Source of the DNA: Candidatus Chlamydia sanziniae
GTDB lineage: Bacteria; Chlamydiota; Chlamydiia; Chlamydiales; Chlamydiaceae
Direction of reading: 5' to 3'
Assembly: GCF_001653975.1 (NCBI RefSeq)
Contig: NZ_CP014639.1
Location: forward strand, 310,001 to 374,000
Length of the DNA: 64,000 nt
Part shown: positions 27,018-37,331 of the stretch, in pieces
How positions within the stretch are numbered: the first letter of the stretch is position 1
Layout of the letters: the number at the start of each line of letters is the position of its first letter
Notes under the pieces: model-generated
What the model saw: the letters and a program-made list of their open reading frames with translations, nothing else
Database searches by the model: none
What the model was told of the DNA's origin: nothing
Translations under genes and position numbers: made by a program

Positions 27018-28037
27018 TTAAGAAATCGCATCTAATCTCCGTCCAAATTGTACTGCAGAAGGGTTAGAGGCAAGGGTTTTCTGCAACAAAGGGGCAAACA
27101 TGGACTCTTTCGTTGTTAAAAAAAGCAACTCTTTAGCTGCCTTTTCCGCTTCCCCTTGAGTATGGTACAAATACCCTAGAAGATAATGCGCACGTTCATG
27201 TTCTAAATTAATACCCAGAGAACGACTGAATGCTTCATGTGCCTGTTTTGGCTGTTTAAGATCCATATGAGCAAGTCCGACATAGAAATAGGCATCCGCA
27301 TCTTCTTCATTAAGAAATAAAGCTTCCTGAAAAGCCTTCAAAGCAAGGCGCGTTTTATCTAAAGTAAGATAACACAACCCCAAATTGTAATGACCATCGG
27401 ACAAATCAGGACGTAGTTGCACTACACGTTCATAAGCTTCTGTAGCCCGATCCCACTGTTTGTTATGAGAAAACAAATAACCTAATTTTACCCATGCTTT
27501 CCAATATAAAGGATTCTTACTCACTATAGATTCAAGTAAACGCAGTGCTCCAGCTTCATCTTCCATATCTCCCAGGACAACTGCTTTATTGTATAAGCTT
27601 TGAGGATTCCAGGGATCGAGCTCAAGAATTTTATCAAAACACTCTATAGCCTCATGAAATCGTTTGAGACGATGATACACTCCTCCAAGGCTGAACCAAC
27701 ATTCTATATCATCTGGATGTAGAACAACATACGCCCGATATTGCTCAATAGCTTCCTTACTATAGTTCCCTCGATCTAAAGCAACACCATAACAATAGCG
27801 TAGATAGCTATCTCCTGGTTCTGATTCTAAGCCTTTTGTACACCAATTCAGAGCTTCGGAAAGGCGACCGGTTTCTAAAGCAATAATTCCCAAGTAACAA
27901 TACGCTAGTGCTGCTGTAGGATCTAACTCCAAAGTCTCTTTTAATCTTTTTTCTGCATGCTCATATTTACCACTTAAAAATAAGTTAATTCCTGAGCAAA
28001 GAAATTCTTTCGCTAAATGTTTAGCAGCCTCTTCCAT
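27018..28037 (-). CDS. Tetratricopeptide repeat protein (CT683-like)
   Basis: 339 residues made almost entirely of TPR units (about eight), with typical patterns such as A-L-A-Y-C-Y-L-G and P-D-D-I-E-C-W-F-S-L-G. I chose the ATG at 28037: it follows AGGAGAG at six bases, an excellent ribosome site, whereas an in-frame start at 28148 would overlap pbp2. TPR arrays hold protein partners; no signal peptide or enzyme motif, so the protein is probably cytoplasmic. It follows pbp2 by 77 bases. Confidence 0.88.
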   Translation of the reverse strand: MEEAAKHLAKEFLCSGINLFLSGKYEHAEKRLKETLELDPTAALAYCYLGIIALETGRLSEALNWCTKGLESEPGDSYLRYCYGVALDRGNYSKEAIEQYRAYVVLHPDDIECWFSLGGVYHRLKRFHEAIECFDKILELDPWNPQSLYNKAVVLGDMEDEAGALRLLESIVSKNPLYWKAWVKLGYLFSHNKQWDRATEAYERVVQLRPDLSDGHYNLGLCYLTLDKTRLALKAFQEALFLNEEDADAYFYVGLAHMDLKQPKQAHEAFSRSLGINLEHERAHYLLGYLYHTQGEAEKAAKELLFLTTKESMFAPLLQKTLASNPSAVQFGRRLDAIS

Positions 28038-28114
28038 GAATATCTCTCCTGACAGACATAGGTTGATCTCGATCTTAAAAGGAGCAAAAATCGTGCCAGA
28101 AGACGGTGATTCTC

Positions 28115-31100
28115 TTATAAACCTCTCTCTTTTTTTATTTTTTCCCACATTTCTATTATCTTTACCGCAATAGGAGCTGCATCTCTGCCAAATTCCCCCA
28201 AACGCAAATAAACAACAACAACAAGTTCAGGATGCACAAGTTCTTGATCAGTAAAACTTACAGCAGCAAACCAAATATCCTTCATTTTCATAGTACCATA
28301 CTCACGATCAAGCCCCACACGCACTAACGCCTCTGCAGTACTTGTCTTCCCAATAACACGGGAGAGAAGCTCAGGAGAAAACTGTTCGCGAATTGTTCGT
28401 GCTGTTCCATGCCGACCCCAAATTACATTGTGCATTCCGGATTTAAGAAGCTCTGCTACTGGTTCGGGCATAAATACAGTACGCTTTTTCACAGGAGGCA
28501 ACTTATAAAATTGCTTATCCTTCCCCTTGCCAAACAACAGATTTGGTATATAAATCACACCCCCATTAACTAAAGAAGAGAGCATTACAGCAGTCTGTAA
28601 AGGGGTGACAACCAGGGTATGCTGCCCTATAGCAGTCGCATATAAACCCGAACGATTATAAGCTAAATCGGAAGGCACACTCCCCGCATACTCTCCAGAC
28701 AAACCTAATCCAGTTTTTTCTCCAAAACCAAATAAGGACGCGGCATCGCATAAATCTTCAGGATCAGAGAGATACTCTCCCACAAGTAAAGAAAAATAAG
28801 GATTACTAGACATTTCTAAAGCAGCAATTAAATCAATCAGTCCACGACTACGAAAGTCATTTCCAGGCAAACACCCCCCACGGAAAAACACAGGGATAGG
28901 CGAGCCGTCTTTAAAAAAACCCACATGTGCCTTCGAACTTATATACCCAAAGGAGTTCTTATCTATAATGACGAATTGCTTAGCAATGTCCTCATGCTGT
29001 CCTAATAAAAACTGTTGCGACAACACAGAATATGCCGATACTAATTTGAAGATGGAACCTAAAATTGTTGCTTGGCAAAACGTATAGGAACGTAAATAAC
29101 TATAACCATATAGAGGATAAAAAGAAGCTGCGAGATCTTGCTCCGTTTGCGGGAAATTTCTTGCAATCGTCAAAGGATACTTCCCTAACAATGGCCTCTG
29201 TAATTCTTGAAACTCACGAAAAGTCTTAAAAAGTGGCAGAAAGTCTTGGGTCACATGAGGAAGATGCTCGTATAAAAAAAGATAATCTTCATACCAAGGC
29301 AAAGCCTTATGAGCACCTTTGGCAAGTTCCTCTTTCCACAAAGCAAGAATATCATAATAAGGTCGTAAATCTTCTTTACAAGAACCCTTATCCAGTAAAT
29401 AGGAAAGAAAAGAATCCAGATGCTCCTCACGGAAGAGTTGATATTGAGATGTTCTTTGTTCTTCTAAATAATCCACATAAGGTGTTGGATAACGCCGTTT
29501 TTTAAAAACTTCTTCCTTACGTTTGGACACGAGATACTGTGTAAAATGTTCCCTACGCCACAACTTAAAGTCCGTTTCATTAAAAATACTTTCTAAAATT
29601 TTCGAAAACGCAGCTCGAAGCACAACATAATGTCCCTGAAACTCAGAAAATTCTGATAACGATAAACTATACACACTCGAAGAAAGGGTAGGCTGAAAGC
29701 GGGAAGGGTCTACCACAAGCCGTAGGAGATCAACAAACAAGATCTTATCATAATTTGCACGGAGATCCTTGAAAACCTCATGAAGTTCCTGCTTAATCTT
29801 TTCAAGAAAATGGGAATACTTATACACGCATGCGGCCACCCATTCTTGTTGTTGCAGAGAAGTCACTTCTCCTATAGGAATATTTCCTTCTTCATAGGAG
29901 AAAACAGCATCAAAAATTGCTGAACAGGAACATTTTCCTTCATCATAGCCAAAAAGATCTATAAGGTTCTGGACGGATTTTTGAATAGCAATCGCCTCTC
30001 CTACAGAACTTTGATTTTTTAACCGAGATTTCACTATCGAGGCCTCAGGCAAAAGAAAATCTAAAAAATGATTAAAAGTTAACCAGAGTTCTTCCTCATA
30101 ACAGTCGTCTGTAAAAAAGTTCCTTCTTTCCCTGCGCAAACACACTTTTCTATCATAAATCTCCGCCACATGTTCCTTACCTTCTAACCACTGATAAATC
30201 AAAGACCTTGCCGCTATAGGATCTTCCGACACCTTGATGCCAACAAAATCATTGTTACAATATCGCGGAGAAGATGCCATCGCCAAGACTTCCCCAGTAT
30301 TCGGATCAAGAGCAACAATAGCGCCTCCTTTAATCCATGGAAACAAAGGAGGAAGCAATTGACGATTTACTAAGGAACGTGGGCTGCGAAAGGAATCCGT
30401 TTTTTCATAATCTAAAAGTAATGCATCTGCATACGCTTGCAATTCAGCTGCTATCGTTAACTGGAGTTTCTCCCCAGGAGTTACAGGAATCGCATCTTCT
30501 ATTTCCTGAATAAAATTTCCACGACGATCTACCAACACTGTTTTTCTGCCTATCTTTCCTCGTAACTGGGAATCATACAAAGCTTCGACTCCCAATTTAC
30601 CGACTAAAGTATTCAAATTGTAAGCACTCTGTTCCATAGAATCTAGCAAGGCATGTACTTGATCAATGCTTGCTAAACCATCTGGCAATTTAGGATTTTC
30701 ACCTTCTTCATAAGCACGAACACATTCGCGTAATTTGCTAAGTTCTTGAGTAATTTTTTTATATTCCTGCAAGCTAATTGGCCCTACATAACCTAAAATA
30801 TCCGCAGCAACACGACCTTTAGGATAGTAACGTCGCACTACAGCCTCCACATGCAACCCAGGCCATTCTTTAGCCAACATTTTGAGTCTTAAATATGTAC
30901 GCTCGGAAACATTGGGCGCTATCAAATAAGGAATAGAACCTAGGACAGAGGCTTTTGCGTGAATTCCATCTTCAATTGTATCTTTATCAAGATACAGTTC
31001 TTCTGCAAGAAGCTCTGCTAAACGACGGATATAACATTTACGTACAGGAATCAGTTCTTTATTCCCTTGGCTATCTATTCGCCACGCACGCGCGGGCAAA

Positions 31101-31378
31101 TCACGAATAGCTCCGTAAGCAACGCTAATATCATATTGTAACTGATTCTCAGCCAACACTTCCCCAAAGCGATCACAAATAGTGGCTCTCTCCACATGTT
31201 GAGGAATCCTACGTATTTGTGGTTTATAGGCTTCCTCTAACTTCTGATCATGTTCAATAACTGCAAGATGCCATAAACGCAGTGCAATCAATCCAAAAGC
31301 AACCATGATCCCGGACAGCAATTTATTCGTTTTCTGTGCAATAGTAAGATCAATAGAGAATTTTCTAAACAACTTCAT
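28115..31378 (-). CDS. pbp2: Penicillin-binding protein 2 transpeptidase
   Basis: 1,087 residues, far longer than usual PBP2 (about 630). One transmembrane helix (about 20-40), the dimerisation domain (about 60-300), the start of the transpeptidase domain (ALDPNTGEVLAM), then an insert of about 400 residues before the catalytic SIFK. SSN follows in MSSNPYF. The third motif is KTST (28337-28348) in place of the usual KTGT. Long PBP2 proteins are known in chlamydiae (CT682). It cross-links peptidoglycan at the division site and is a beta-lactam target. Confidence 0.94.
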   Translation of the reverse strand: MKLFRKFSIDLTIAQKTNKLLSGIMVAFGLIALRLWHLAVIEHDQKLEEAYKPQIRRIPQHVERATICDRFGEVLAENQLQYDISVAYGAIRDLPARAWRIDSQGNKELIPVRKCYIRRLAELLAEELYLDKDTIEDGIHAKASVLGSIPYLIAPNVSERTYLRLKMLAKEWPGLHVEAVVRRYYPKGRVAADILGYVGPISLQEYKKITQELSKLRECVRAYEEGENPKLPDGLASIDQVHALLDSMEQSAYNLNTLVGKLGVEALYDSQLRGKIGRKTVLVDRRGNFIQEIEDAIPVTPGEKLQLTIAAELQAYADALLLDYEKTDSFRSPRSLVNRQLLPPLFPWIKGGAIVALDPNTGEVLAMASSPRYCNNDFVGIKVSEDPIAARSLIYQWLEGKEHVAEIYDRKVCLRRERRNFFTDDCYEEELWLTFNHFLDFLLPEASIVKSRLKNQSSVGEAIAIQKSVQNLIDLFGYDEGKCSCSAIFDAVFSYEEGNIPIGEVTSLQQQEWVAACVYKYSHFLEKIKQELHEVFKDLRANYDKILFVDLLRLVVDPSRFQPTLSSSVYSLSLSEFSEFQGHYVVLRAAFSKILESIFNETDFKLWRREHFTQYLVSKRKEEVFKKRRYPTPYVDYLEEQRTSQYQLFREEHLDSFLSYLLDKGSCKEDLRPYYDILALWKEELAKGAHKALPWYEDYLFLYEHLPHVTQDFLPLFKTFREFQELQRPLLGKYPLTIARNFPQTEQDLAASFYPLYGYSYLRSYTFCQATILGSIFKLVSAYSVLSQQFLLGQHEDIAKQFVIIDKNSFGYISSKAHVGFFKDGSPIPVFFRGGCLPGNDFRSRGLIDLIAALEMSSNPYFSLLVGEYLSDPEDLCDAASLFGFGEKTGLGLSGEYAGSVPSDLAYNRSGLYATAIGQHTLVVTPLQTAVMLSSLVNGGVIYIPNLLFGKGKDKQFYKLPPVKKRTVFMPEPVAELLKSGMHNVIWGRHGTARTIREQFSPELLSRVIGKTSTAEALVRVGLDREYGTMKMKDIWFAAVSFTDQELVHPELVVVVYLRLGEFGRDAAPIAVKIIEMWEKIKKERGL

Positions 31379-31923
31379 ATTTCCGATATTATGAGCCTAA
31401 CCATTGTATAGCAACAGAAGCCTTCCTCCTGTTTACCAAGAAATATCTACCAAACATTGTTGAACACACAGAAAAAATTTGTGGTAAAACAACACAAGAG
31501 TCCAGTGAATTATTCGCAATCAAATAAAATTAATCTTTCTAAATAACAAAAAAATTCCCAAGAAAAAATGCTTTGAAAAGACCCTCTCGAGTCATTTTTC
31601 TACTTACATTCAATTCCATATATAATGAAAAGAATATACAAAAAAGCCTCAGCTTTCCTATAGCTATAACAGAAGTTCTTGATTGAAATTTACGCCTGAA
31701 AGCATCTAATTTTCTTATCGTCTTTACTATAATAAGAAAAGTTTGTTATGTTTTCGATTAATGAGCTGTATGTTCATGTTTAAGGCTGTTTTCATTAGCA
31801 AGACCTTCCTATTAGTTGCCTACAGGAAATCTTGTCTGGTTTTAACTTGGACATGGTGCCGCAGACAAGAATATAACGAGCACAATAAAGAAAAGATACT
31901 AAGCATAATCTTTAGAGGTGAGT
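31379..31923 (+). promoter_or_regulatory. ompA upstream region with two -10-like hexamers
   Basis: A 545-base A/T-rich gap between divergent pbp2 and ompA. Perfect TATAAT hexamers lie at 31621-31626 and 31728-31733, without strong -35 boxes, which is common in chlamydial sigma66 promoters. Chlamydial ompA is known to have tandem promoters, so this fits. AGAGGTG (31914-31920) is the ribosome site, 3 bases before the ATG. No other gene is evident. Confidence 0.5.
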
Positions 31924-33096
31924 ATGAAAAAACTCTTAAAGTCGGTGTTATTATCCGCCGCATTTGTTGGTTCCGCCTCCTTACAAGCCTTGCCTGTAGG
32001 GAACCCAGCAGAACCATGTTTATTAATTGATGGAACTATGTGGGAAGGCGTCTCCGGCGATCCTTGTGATCCTTGCGCAACCTGGTGCGATGCTATTAGC
32101 TTGCGTATAGGGTTTTATGGAGATTATGTTTTTGACCGTATCTTAAAAGCAGATGTGGCTAAAACCTTTGGTATGGGAGCAGAACCTACGGGTAATACTG
32201 CAACAACTTTTGTAACTATGACGGAAAGGGACAACCCTGCGTACAACAGACGTATCCATGATGCAGAATGGTTCACTAATGCAGGATACCTTGCTTTAAA
32301 TATCTGGGATCGTTTTGATGTCTTCTGTACATTAGGCGCAACTAGTGGCTATGTAAAAGCAAATTCTAGAGCCTTTAACTTGGTCGGCTTGTTTGGCGTT
32401 TCTGGAGCTACTGTTGGTGCTACTGAATTACCTAACGTAAGCATTGGCAATGGCATTATAGAAATGTACCTGGACACAACCTTTTCATGGAGTGTCGGCG
32501 CTCGTGGAGCTTTATGGGAATGTGGTTGTGCCACTTTAGGCGCTGAATTCCAATATGCGCAGTCTAACCCTCACGTTCAAGAGCTCAATGTTATCACTAA
32601 CGTAGCTCAATTTTCTGTGCACAGGCCTAAAGGCTATAAAGGTGCTGACAGCAACTTCCCACTCCCAACAAGTGCGGGGACTAAAAATGCTACGGATGTA
32701 AAAATTGCCACGATCAATTACCATGAATGGCAAGTAGGTGCTGCGCTGTCCTATAGGCTCAACATGCTCGTGCCCTACATTGGAGTTCAATGGTCACGCG
32801 TAACTCTTGATGCGGATGCAATCCGTATAGCACAGCCAAAACTCGCTACACCAGTTCTCAATCTTACCAGTTGGAACCCTTCATTGTTAGGATCACTTAC
32901 AGCTATGGATACTACAAATAAGTTTTCAGATTTTATGCAAATTGTCTCTTGTCAGATCAATAAAATGAAATCTAGAAAAGCTTGTGGTATTACCGTAGGT
33001 ACAAGTTTAGTTGATGCCGATAAGTGGTCTATTACTGCAGAAGCACGATTAATTAATGAACGAGCTGCTCACCTAAATGGTCAGTTTAGATTCTAA
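31924..33096 (+). CDS. ompA: Major outer membrane protein (MOMP) porin
   Basis: 390 residues. Signal peptide of 22 residues ending SLQA, then mature LPVGNP. Conserved MOMP blocks are present: [85 protein letters not shown], and a C-terminal GQFRF ending in Phe, as beta-barrel proteins do. Four variable segments lie between them. It is the main porin and antigen, cross-linked by disulfides in elementary bodies. Residue 32 is Cys, where I recall Ser in several other species. The variable segments resemble C. pneumoniae/C. pecorum types. Confidence 0.98.
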   Translation: MKKLLKSVLLSAAFVGSASLQALPVGNPAEPCLLIDGTMWEGVSGDPCDPCATWCDAISLRIGFYGDYVFDRILKADVAKTFGMGAEPTGNTATTFVTMTERDNPAYNRRIHDAEWFTNAGYLALNIWDRFDVFCTLGATSGYVKANSRAFNLVGLFGVSGATVGATELPNVSIGNGIIEMYLDTTFSWSVGARGALWECGCATLGAEFQYAQSNPHVQELNVITNVAQFSVHRPKGYKGADSNFPLPTSAGTKNATDVKIATINYHEWQVGAALSYRLNMLVPYIGVQWSRVTLDADAIRIAQPKLATPVLNLTSWNPSLLGSLTAMDTTNKFSDFMQIVSCQINKMKSRKACGITVGTSLVDADKWSITAEARLINERAAHLNGQFRF

Positions 33097-33127
33097 AGGT
33101 TTGCTTAGGTATTCTCACCTTGTAGTT

Positions 33128-33192
33128 ATCAGAGTTTAATCAGTCTAGACTCTGATTTATGTCCAGAAGTTTAATATTTCTGGGCATTTTTT
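33128..33192 (+). terminator. ompA transcription terminator
   Basis: Two hairpins follow ompA. The first pairs ATCAGAGT (33128-33135) with ACTCTGAT (33149-33156). The second pairs CCAGAA (33163-33168) with TTCTGG (33178-33183), extended by flanking pairs, and is followed by a run of seven T (33187-33193 region), a standard intrinsic terminator. Confidence 0.8.
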
Positions 33193-33298
33193 TATCAATT
33201 TAATTATTTATTTTCCATCCCATTCCCCCTAGACGCCTAGAGATTACAATCTTGCGTTAAAAGTATTATTCCATTACCATGCCTCTTAAATTCATGAC

Positions 33299-33369
33299 GC
33301 GCCCGTAGCTCAATGGTAGAGCTGTAGCCTTCCAAGCTACCGGTGTCAGTTCGATTCTGATCGGGCGCT
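33299..33369 (+). tRNA. tRNA-Gly (anticodon TCC)
   Basis: 71-base cloverleaf. Acceptor stem GCGCCCG pairs with CGGGCGC, anticodon loop CTTCCAA, T-arm with TTCGATT. CCA is not encoded. It lies between the ompA terminator and rpsB, and TTGCGT (33252) with TACCAT at 17 bases spacing is a possible promoter. Confidence 0.95.
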
Positions 33370-33459
33370 TTTCTTAACCACCTAACCAAGACTGAAATCT
33401 TGATCTTGCATTAAGATGCCGTTGTTAGCATATTCTAATTTGAAATAGAGGTACAAAGC

Positions 33460-34296
33460 TTGGAATTTCAATCCTGTAATCTTACCGTCAAAGATCTTAT
33501 GAGCGCAGGAGCTCATTTTGGTCATCAAACACGAAGATGGAATCCTAAAATGAAACTCTACATTTTTGAAGAGAAAAATGGGCTCTACATCATTAATTTA
33601 GCAAAAACTTTACAACAATTACGCAACGCTCTTCCTTCTATTTGCAAAATAATTGAAGAGAATAAAACTATTCTTTTTGTAGGAACTAAAAAACAAGCAA
33701 AATGTGTAATTCGAGAGGCTGCTATAGAAGCCGGTGAGTTTTTTATTGCCGAACGTTGGTTAGGTGGTATGCTAACCAACATGACAACGATTAGAAACTC
33801 TATTAAGACTTTAGATAAGATAGAAAAAGATTTAGCACGGAATTATGTCCATCTTACTAAAAAAGAAACAGCTCTTCTAGCTAAGCGTCATCAAAAGTTG
33901 TTGAAAAATCTAGAAGGTATTCGTTACATGAAGAAGGTTCCCGGCCTGTTGATTGTTGTAGATCCTACCTACGAAAAAATTGCTGTTGCAGAAGCTAAAA
34001 AGCTTGGCATTCCTGTTTTAGCTTTAGTCGATACGAATTGCGATCCAACTCCTATTGATTATGTCATTCCATGTAATGATGATTCTTTAAAGAGCATTCG
34101 TCTAATTATTAATGTCATTAAAGAAAATATTCTCAATACAAAGTATAAACAGGGTATTGAGATCGTTTCTCCCATTAAATCCTTAGAAATGCCTGACTAT
34201 CTTGTTATTGAAGATGTGAGTGAAGATGAAGAAGAGAATCAAAAAAATCGAGAAGAAAATTTTTTAGCAAAAAAATTTGATAATGAGGCGAACTAA
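33460..34296 (+). CDS. rpsB: 30S ribosomal protein S2
   Basis: 278 residues. Conserved S2 blocks: [35 protein letters not shown] and [12 protein letters not shown]. The start codon is TTG: AGAGG lies 9 bases before it, and the resulting N-terminus [14 protein letters not shown] matches chlamydial S2 starts. First gene of rpsB-tsf-pyrH-frr, with a TAATG stop/start overlap with tsf. The C-terminus is a charged tail. Confidence 0.96.
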   Translation: MEFQSCNLTVKDLMSAGAHFGHQTRRWNPKMKLYIFEEKNGLYIINLAKTLQQLRNALPSICKIIEENKTILFVGTKKQAKCVIREAAIEAGEFFIAERWLGGMLTNMTTIRNSIKTLDKIEKDLARNYVHLTKKETALLAKRHQKLLKNLEGIRYMKKVPGLLIVVDPTYEKIAVAEAKKLGIPVLALVDTNCDPTPIDYVIPCNDDSLKSIRLIINVIKENILNTKYKQGIEIVSPIKSLEMPDYLVIEDVSEDEEENQKNREENFLAKKFDNEAN

Positions 34297-35144
34297 TGGG
34301 TGACTTTTCCATAGAAACCCTAAAACAGTTAAGACAACATACCGGAGTAGGGTTAACCAAATGTAAGGAAGCTTTAGAAGCTTGTGAAGGCAATCTTGAA
34401 AAAGCAACTATTTATTTACGTAAGTTAGGTCTAGCTTCAGCAAATAAAAAAGACCATCGTGAAACTAAAGAGGGGCTCATTGCTGCTAAATCTGATGCGC
34501 ATGGTTCTGCTTTAGTAGAGGTTAATGTAGAAACAGACTTTGTCGCCAACAATAACGTTTTTAGAGATTTTGTTACAGTTCTTCTTAATGATATCCTCGA
34601 TCATAAAACAGACAGTGTGGCGGCTCTTTCTCAACTTCCTTCTTCTAAAGACCCTTCTCTTACAGTAGATGAGCTGAGAGCGGTGACTATGCAAACGGTT
34701 GGGGAGAATATTCGCATTAGAAGAGTTGCCTACTTTCCTAAATCTAGTCATGAAAGTGTAGGGATCTATTCCCACGGCAATGGGAAAACGGTATCTTTAG
34801 TTATTCTCAAAGGATCTTCTAAAGGAGAAAGTCTAGCCAAAGATATTGCTATGCATGTAGTAGCTTCACAACCTCAATTCTTAAGCAAAGGTAGTGTCCC
34901 TGCAGAAGCTATTGATAAAGAAAAAGAAGTGGCCTCCTCGCAAACACAAGGAAAATCCCAAGAAGTTATTGATAAGATCATTCAAGGGAAATTAGGAGCC
35001 TTTTTCCAAGAAACTTGTTTATTAGAACAGCCATTTATTAAGAATTCCACTCTTTCTATTCAAAACTTAATAGATGATTTTTCTAAAATCTTAGGAGAAT
35101 TTGTCGAAGTGGAAAAATTTATTTTGTGGAAAATAGGAGCTTAA
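34296..35144 (+). CDS. tsf: Translation elongation factor Ts
   Basis: 282 residues. The N-terminal UBA-like domain has [16 protein letters not shown], and the core has [13 protein letters not shown], the residues that displace Mg2+ from EF-Tu. It recharges EF-Tu with GTP. The ATG overlaps the rpsB stop by one base, and a gap of 6 bases leads to pyrH. Confidence 0.97.
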   Translation: MGDFSIETLKQLRQHTGVGLTKCKEALEACEGNLEKATIYLRKLGLASANKKDHRETKEGLIAAKSDAHGSALVEVNVETDFVANNNVFRDFVTVLLNDILDHKTDSVAALSQLPSSKDPSLTVDELRAVTMQTVGENIRIRRVAYFPKSSHESVGIYSHGNGKTVSLVILKGSSKGESLAKDIAMHVVASQPQFLSKGSVPAEAIDKEKEVASSQTQGKSQEVIDKIIQGKLGAFFQETCLLEQPFIKNSTLSIQNLIDDFSKILGEFVEVEKFILWKIGA

Positions 35145-35150
35145 TAAGAC

Positions 35151-35897
35151 ATGTCTAAGCAAACCATACGAGTTTTATTTAAAATTTCTGGTGAAGCGTT
35201 ATCTAAAGATAATGGGACTCGGATTGATGAAATGCGTTTATCTCGACTTGTATCAGAGCTACGTGCTGTCCGTAATAATGACGTAGAAATTGCTCTTGTT
35301 ATTGGAGGTGGGAATATCTTGAGAGGACTCGCCGAGCAAAAAGAACTCCAAATTAATCGTGTGTCAGCGGATCAAATGGGAATGTTGGCGACTTTGATTA
35401 ACGGCATGGCGGTAGCGGATGCATTAAAAGCTGAAGATATTCCCTGTTTACTTACATCGACACTCTCTTGTCCACAACTTGCGGATCTTTACACCCCCCA
35501 AAAATCTGTGGAAGCTTTAGACCAAGGGAAAATTTTAATCTGCACCACAGGAGCGGGATCTCCGTACCTCACTACAGATACAGGAGCTGCTTTACGTGCC
35601 TGTGAATTGGATGCTGATATTTTACTTAAGGCTACCATGCGTGTGGATGGTGCCTATGATAAAGATCCTAGACTTTTCCCGGATGCTGTAAAATATGATT
35701 TTATTTCTTATAAAGACTTTTTAATTCAACAATTAGGTGTGATGGATGCCTCTGCAATTTCACTTTGTATGGATTCCCAGATTCCCATTCGAATTTTTAG
35801 TTTTGTGCAACACTCTTTAGAAAAAGCTTTATTTGATTCTAATATCGGAACATTAATCAGTGAGAATGTGAATCATGTCTACGTTTCAAGACACTGA
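35151..35897 (+). CDS. pyrH: Uridylate kinase
   Basis: 248 residues of the amino-acid kinase fold. [32 protein letters not shown] and the C-terminal acceptor region with MDASAISLC are typical. It phosphorylates UMP to UDP. Chlamydiae take up nucleotides from the host, but still need this step. It overlaps frr by 23 bases. Confidence 0.97.
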   Translation: MSKQTIRVLFKISGEALSKDNGTRIDEMRLSRLVSELRAVRNNDVEIALVIGGGNILRGLAEQKELQINRVSADQMGMLATLINGMAVADALKAEDIPCLLTSTLSCPQLADLYTPQKSVEALDQGKILICTTGAGSPYLTTDTGAALRACELDADILLKATMRVDGAYDKDPRLFPDAVKYDFISYKDFLIQQLGVMDASAISLCMDSQIPIRIFSFVQHSLEKALFDSNIGTLISENVNHVYVSRH

Positions 35898-36417
35898 AAA
35901 AAAAATGGCTGTGGCCTTAGATTTCTTTCAAAAGGAAATTAAGTCTTTTAGGACAGGGAAAGCCCATTCAGCTTTAGTAGAAACTGTAATTGTTGATGTG
36001 TATGGCACAACAATGCGTTTATTAGATATTGCTTCTATTTCTGTTGCTGATGCTCGTCAGTTAATGATTTCGCCTTATGATACCAATAATGCCTCAGCTA
36101 TTGCTAAGGGAATCATTGCCGCCAATTTAAACTTACAACCTGAAATTGAAGGCGCTGTGATTCGAATTAAGATTCCCGAGCCTACTGCAGATTACCGCAA
36201 AGAAATGGTTAAACAGTTACGTCGGAAATGTGAAGAAACTAAGGTGAATATTCGTAATATTCGCAGGGATGCTAACGATAAGTTAAAAAAAGATTCTACT
36301 CTTACCGAAGATGCTGTGAAGAACATGGAAAAAAAAGTCCAAGAGTTAACAGATAAGTTTTGTAAGCAAATAGATGACTTTACGAAGCAGAAAGAAACAG
36401 AAATTGCTTCACTATAA
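35875..36417 (+). CDS. frr: Ribosome recycling factor
   Basis: 180 residues. Conserved blocks are [15 protein letters not shown](T), and the C-terminal [10 protein letters not shown] with helix domains. It splits the ribosome after termination, together with EF-G. The start lies inside pyrH, so it is translationally coupled. Normal length. Confidence 0.97.
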   Translation: MSTFQDTEKKMAVALDFFQKEIKSFRTGKAHSALVETVIVDVYGTTMRLLDIASISVADARQLMISPYDTNNASAIAKGIIAANLNLQPEIEGAVIRIKIPEPTADYRKEMVKQLRRKCEETKVNIRNIRRDANDKLKKDSTLTEDAVKNMEKKVQELTDKFCKQIDDFTKQKETEIASL

Positions 36418-36530
36418 GACTACTTAGAAGGTTTGTTGAAGTCATGGTATAGACCGTGTCTTTTTTTCGTAAACCAAGAAAGGGAAACATTGCTCTAAAG
36501 AGAGAAAACGAGTACTATTGTAATCGTCTT

Positions 36531-36605
36531 GGCCCCATCGTCTAGCCCGGCCTAGGACATCGGATTTTCATTCCGGTAACAGGGGTTCGAATCCCCTTGG
36601 GGTCA
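36531..36605 (+). tRNA. tRNA-Glu (anticodon TTC)
   Basis: 75-base cloverleaf. The acceptor stem GGCCCCA pairs with TGGGGTC (one G-T pair), anticodon TTC in the loop TTTTCAT, and T-arm GGGGTTCGAATCCCC. CCA not encoded. In chlamydiae this tRNA serves both translation and haem synthesis through HemA. Confidence 0.95.
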
Positions 36606-36629
36606 AAGTATAAGGCTGATAAGATGTTT

Positions 36630-36702
36630 GGGTCTTTAGCTCAGCGGTTAGAGCACCTCACTTTTAATGAGGGGGTCGCAGGTTCAAATCCTTCAAGACC
36701 CA
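36630..36702 (+). tRNA. tRNA-Lys (anticodon TTT)
   Basis: 73-base cloverleaf. GGGTCTT pairs with AAGACCC, anticodon TTT in the loop CTTTTAA, T-arm GCAGGTTCAAATCC. It lies 24 bases after tRNA-Glu, probably in one transcript with it. Confidence 0.95.
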
Positions 36703-36800
36703 GTTAATTATTCTTATTAGCTTTATCTTCTTTTAGTTTCTGTAAAAAGTCTTTTTCTCCTTTGTCTTGTTTTGTTATGGATAGGAGGGTATGAAGTTGT

Positions 36801-37331
36801 ATGGAATTCTTTATGACTACTCCGTCTCACCCTCTTTGTTACCATTGTCAGCAGCCCGCCCTGATCTGTTATACCGAAGTGGATAAGGATAAAGTGTTAC
36901 GGTCCTATATATGTGCAACCTGTTCCTGTCCCAGTCATTATTATAGTCATACGAGTGCTGTGTTGTGTCAAGAAGGGCGGAGTTCCCTCACTCTAGAATG
37001 TGGGAATTGTAAGACTGTCTGGCATGCTCAGTCGGATACTGAACAACTTTTGGGTTGTCATCAGTGTTATATTAACTTCAAAAATCAACTGATTACTCAA
37101 CTTAAGAAAGATAAAGCATTATCATCATGTATAGTAGAGAAAAATCATGGGACTTTACATGTAGGTCGTTCGCCTGATGGAGTTGCTACTATGAATCCCT
37201 TATTAAAGCTTATAGCTCTGAATGAGGCATTACAAGATACTTTAGAACGTGAGGATTACGAGCAAGCAGCAGTAATTCGTGATCAGATTAACCATTTAAA
37301 AATGCAAAATCCTGATGAATCTTCCAAATGA
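36801..37331 (+). CDS. mcsA: McsA-like zinc-finger and UvrB/C-motif protein (CT676-like)
   Basis: 176 residues. Four Cys pairs fit zinc fingers: CYHC, CATC, CGNC and CHQC, all within the first 100 residues. The C-terminus has a UVR motif (LNEALQDTLEREDYEQAAVIRDQI, read as LNEALQDTL and YEQAAVIRDQI). In Bacillus, McsA activates the arginine kinase McsB. It overlaps the mcsB-like gene by 17 bases. AGGAGGG lies 11 bases before the chosen ATG; a second ATG four codons later is possible. Confidence 0.88.
   Translation: MEFFMTTPSHPLCYHCQQPALICYTEVDKDKVLRSYICATCSCPSHYYSHTSAVLCQEGRSSLTLECGNCKTVWHAQSDTEQLLGCHQCYINFKNQLITQLKKDKALSSCIVEKNHGTLHVGRSPDGVATMNPLLKLIALNEALQDTLEREDYEQAAVIRDQINHLKMQNPDESSK

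Noticed and set aside
28038..28148. 37-residue N-terminal extension of the TPR protein
   Set aside because: The ATG at 28037 has a near-perfect ribosome site, and the longer form would overlap pbp2 by 34 bases.
31743..32030. 95-codon frame across the ompA start
   Set aside because: It overlaps ompA in a different frame and is explained by chance in the A/T-rich leader.
36418..36470. Possible terminator after frr (AGAC-CGT-GTCT followed by T-run)
   Set aside because: The stem is only 4 bp, too short to support; the T-run alone is not enough.
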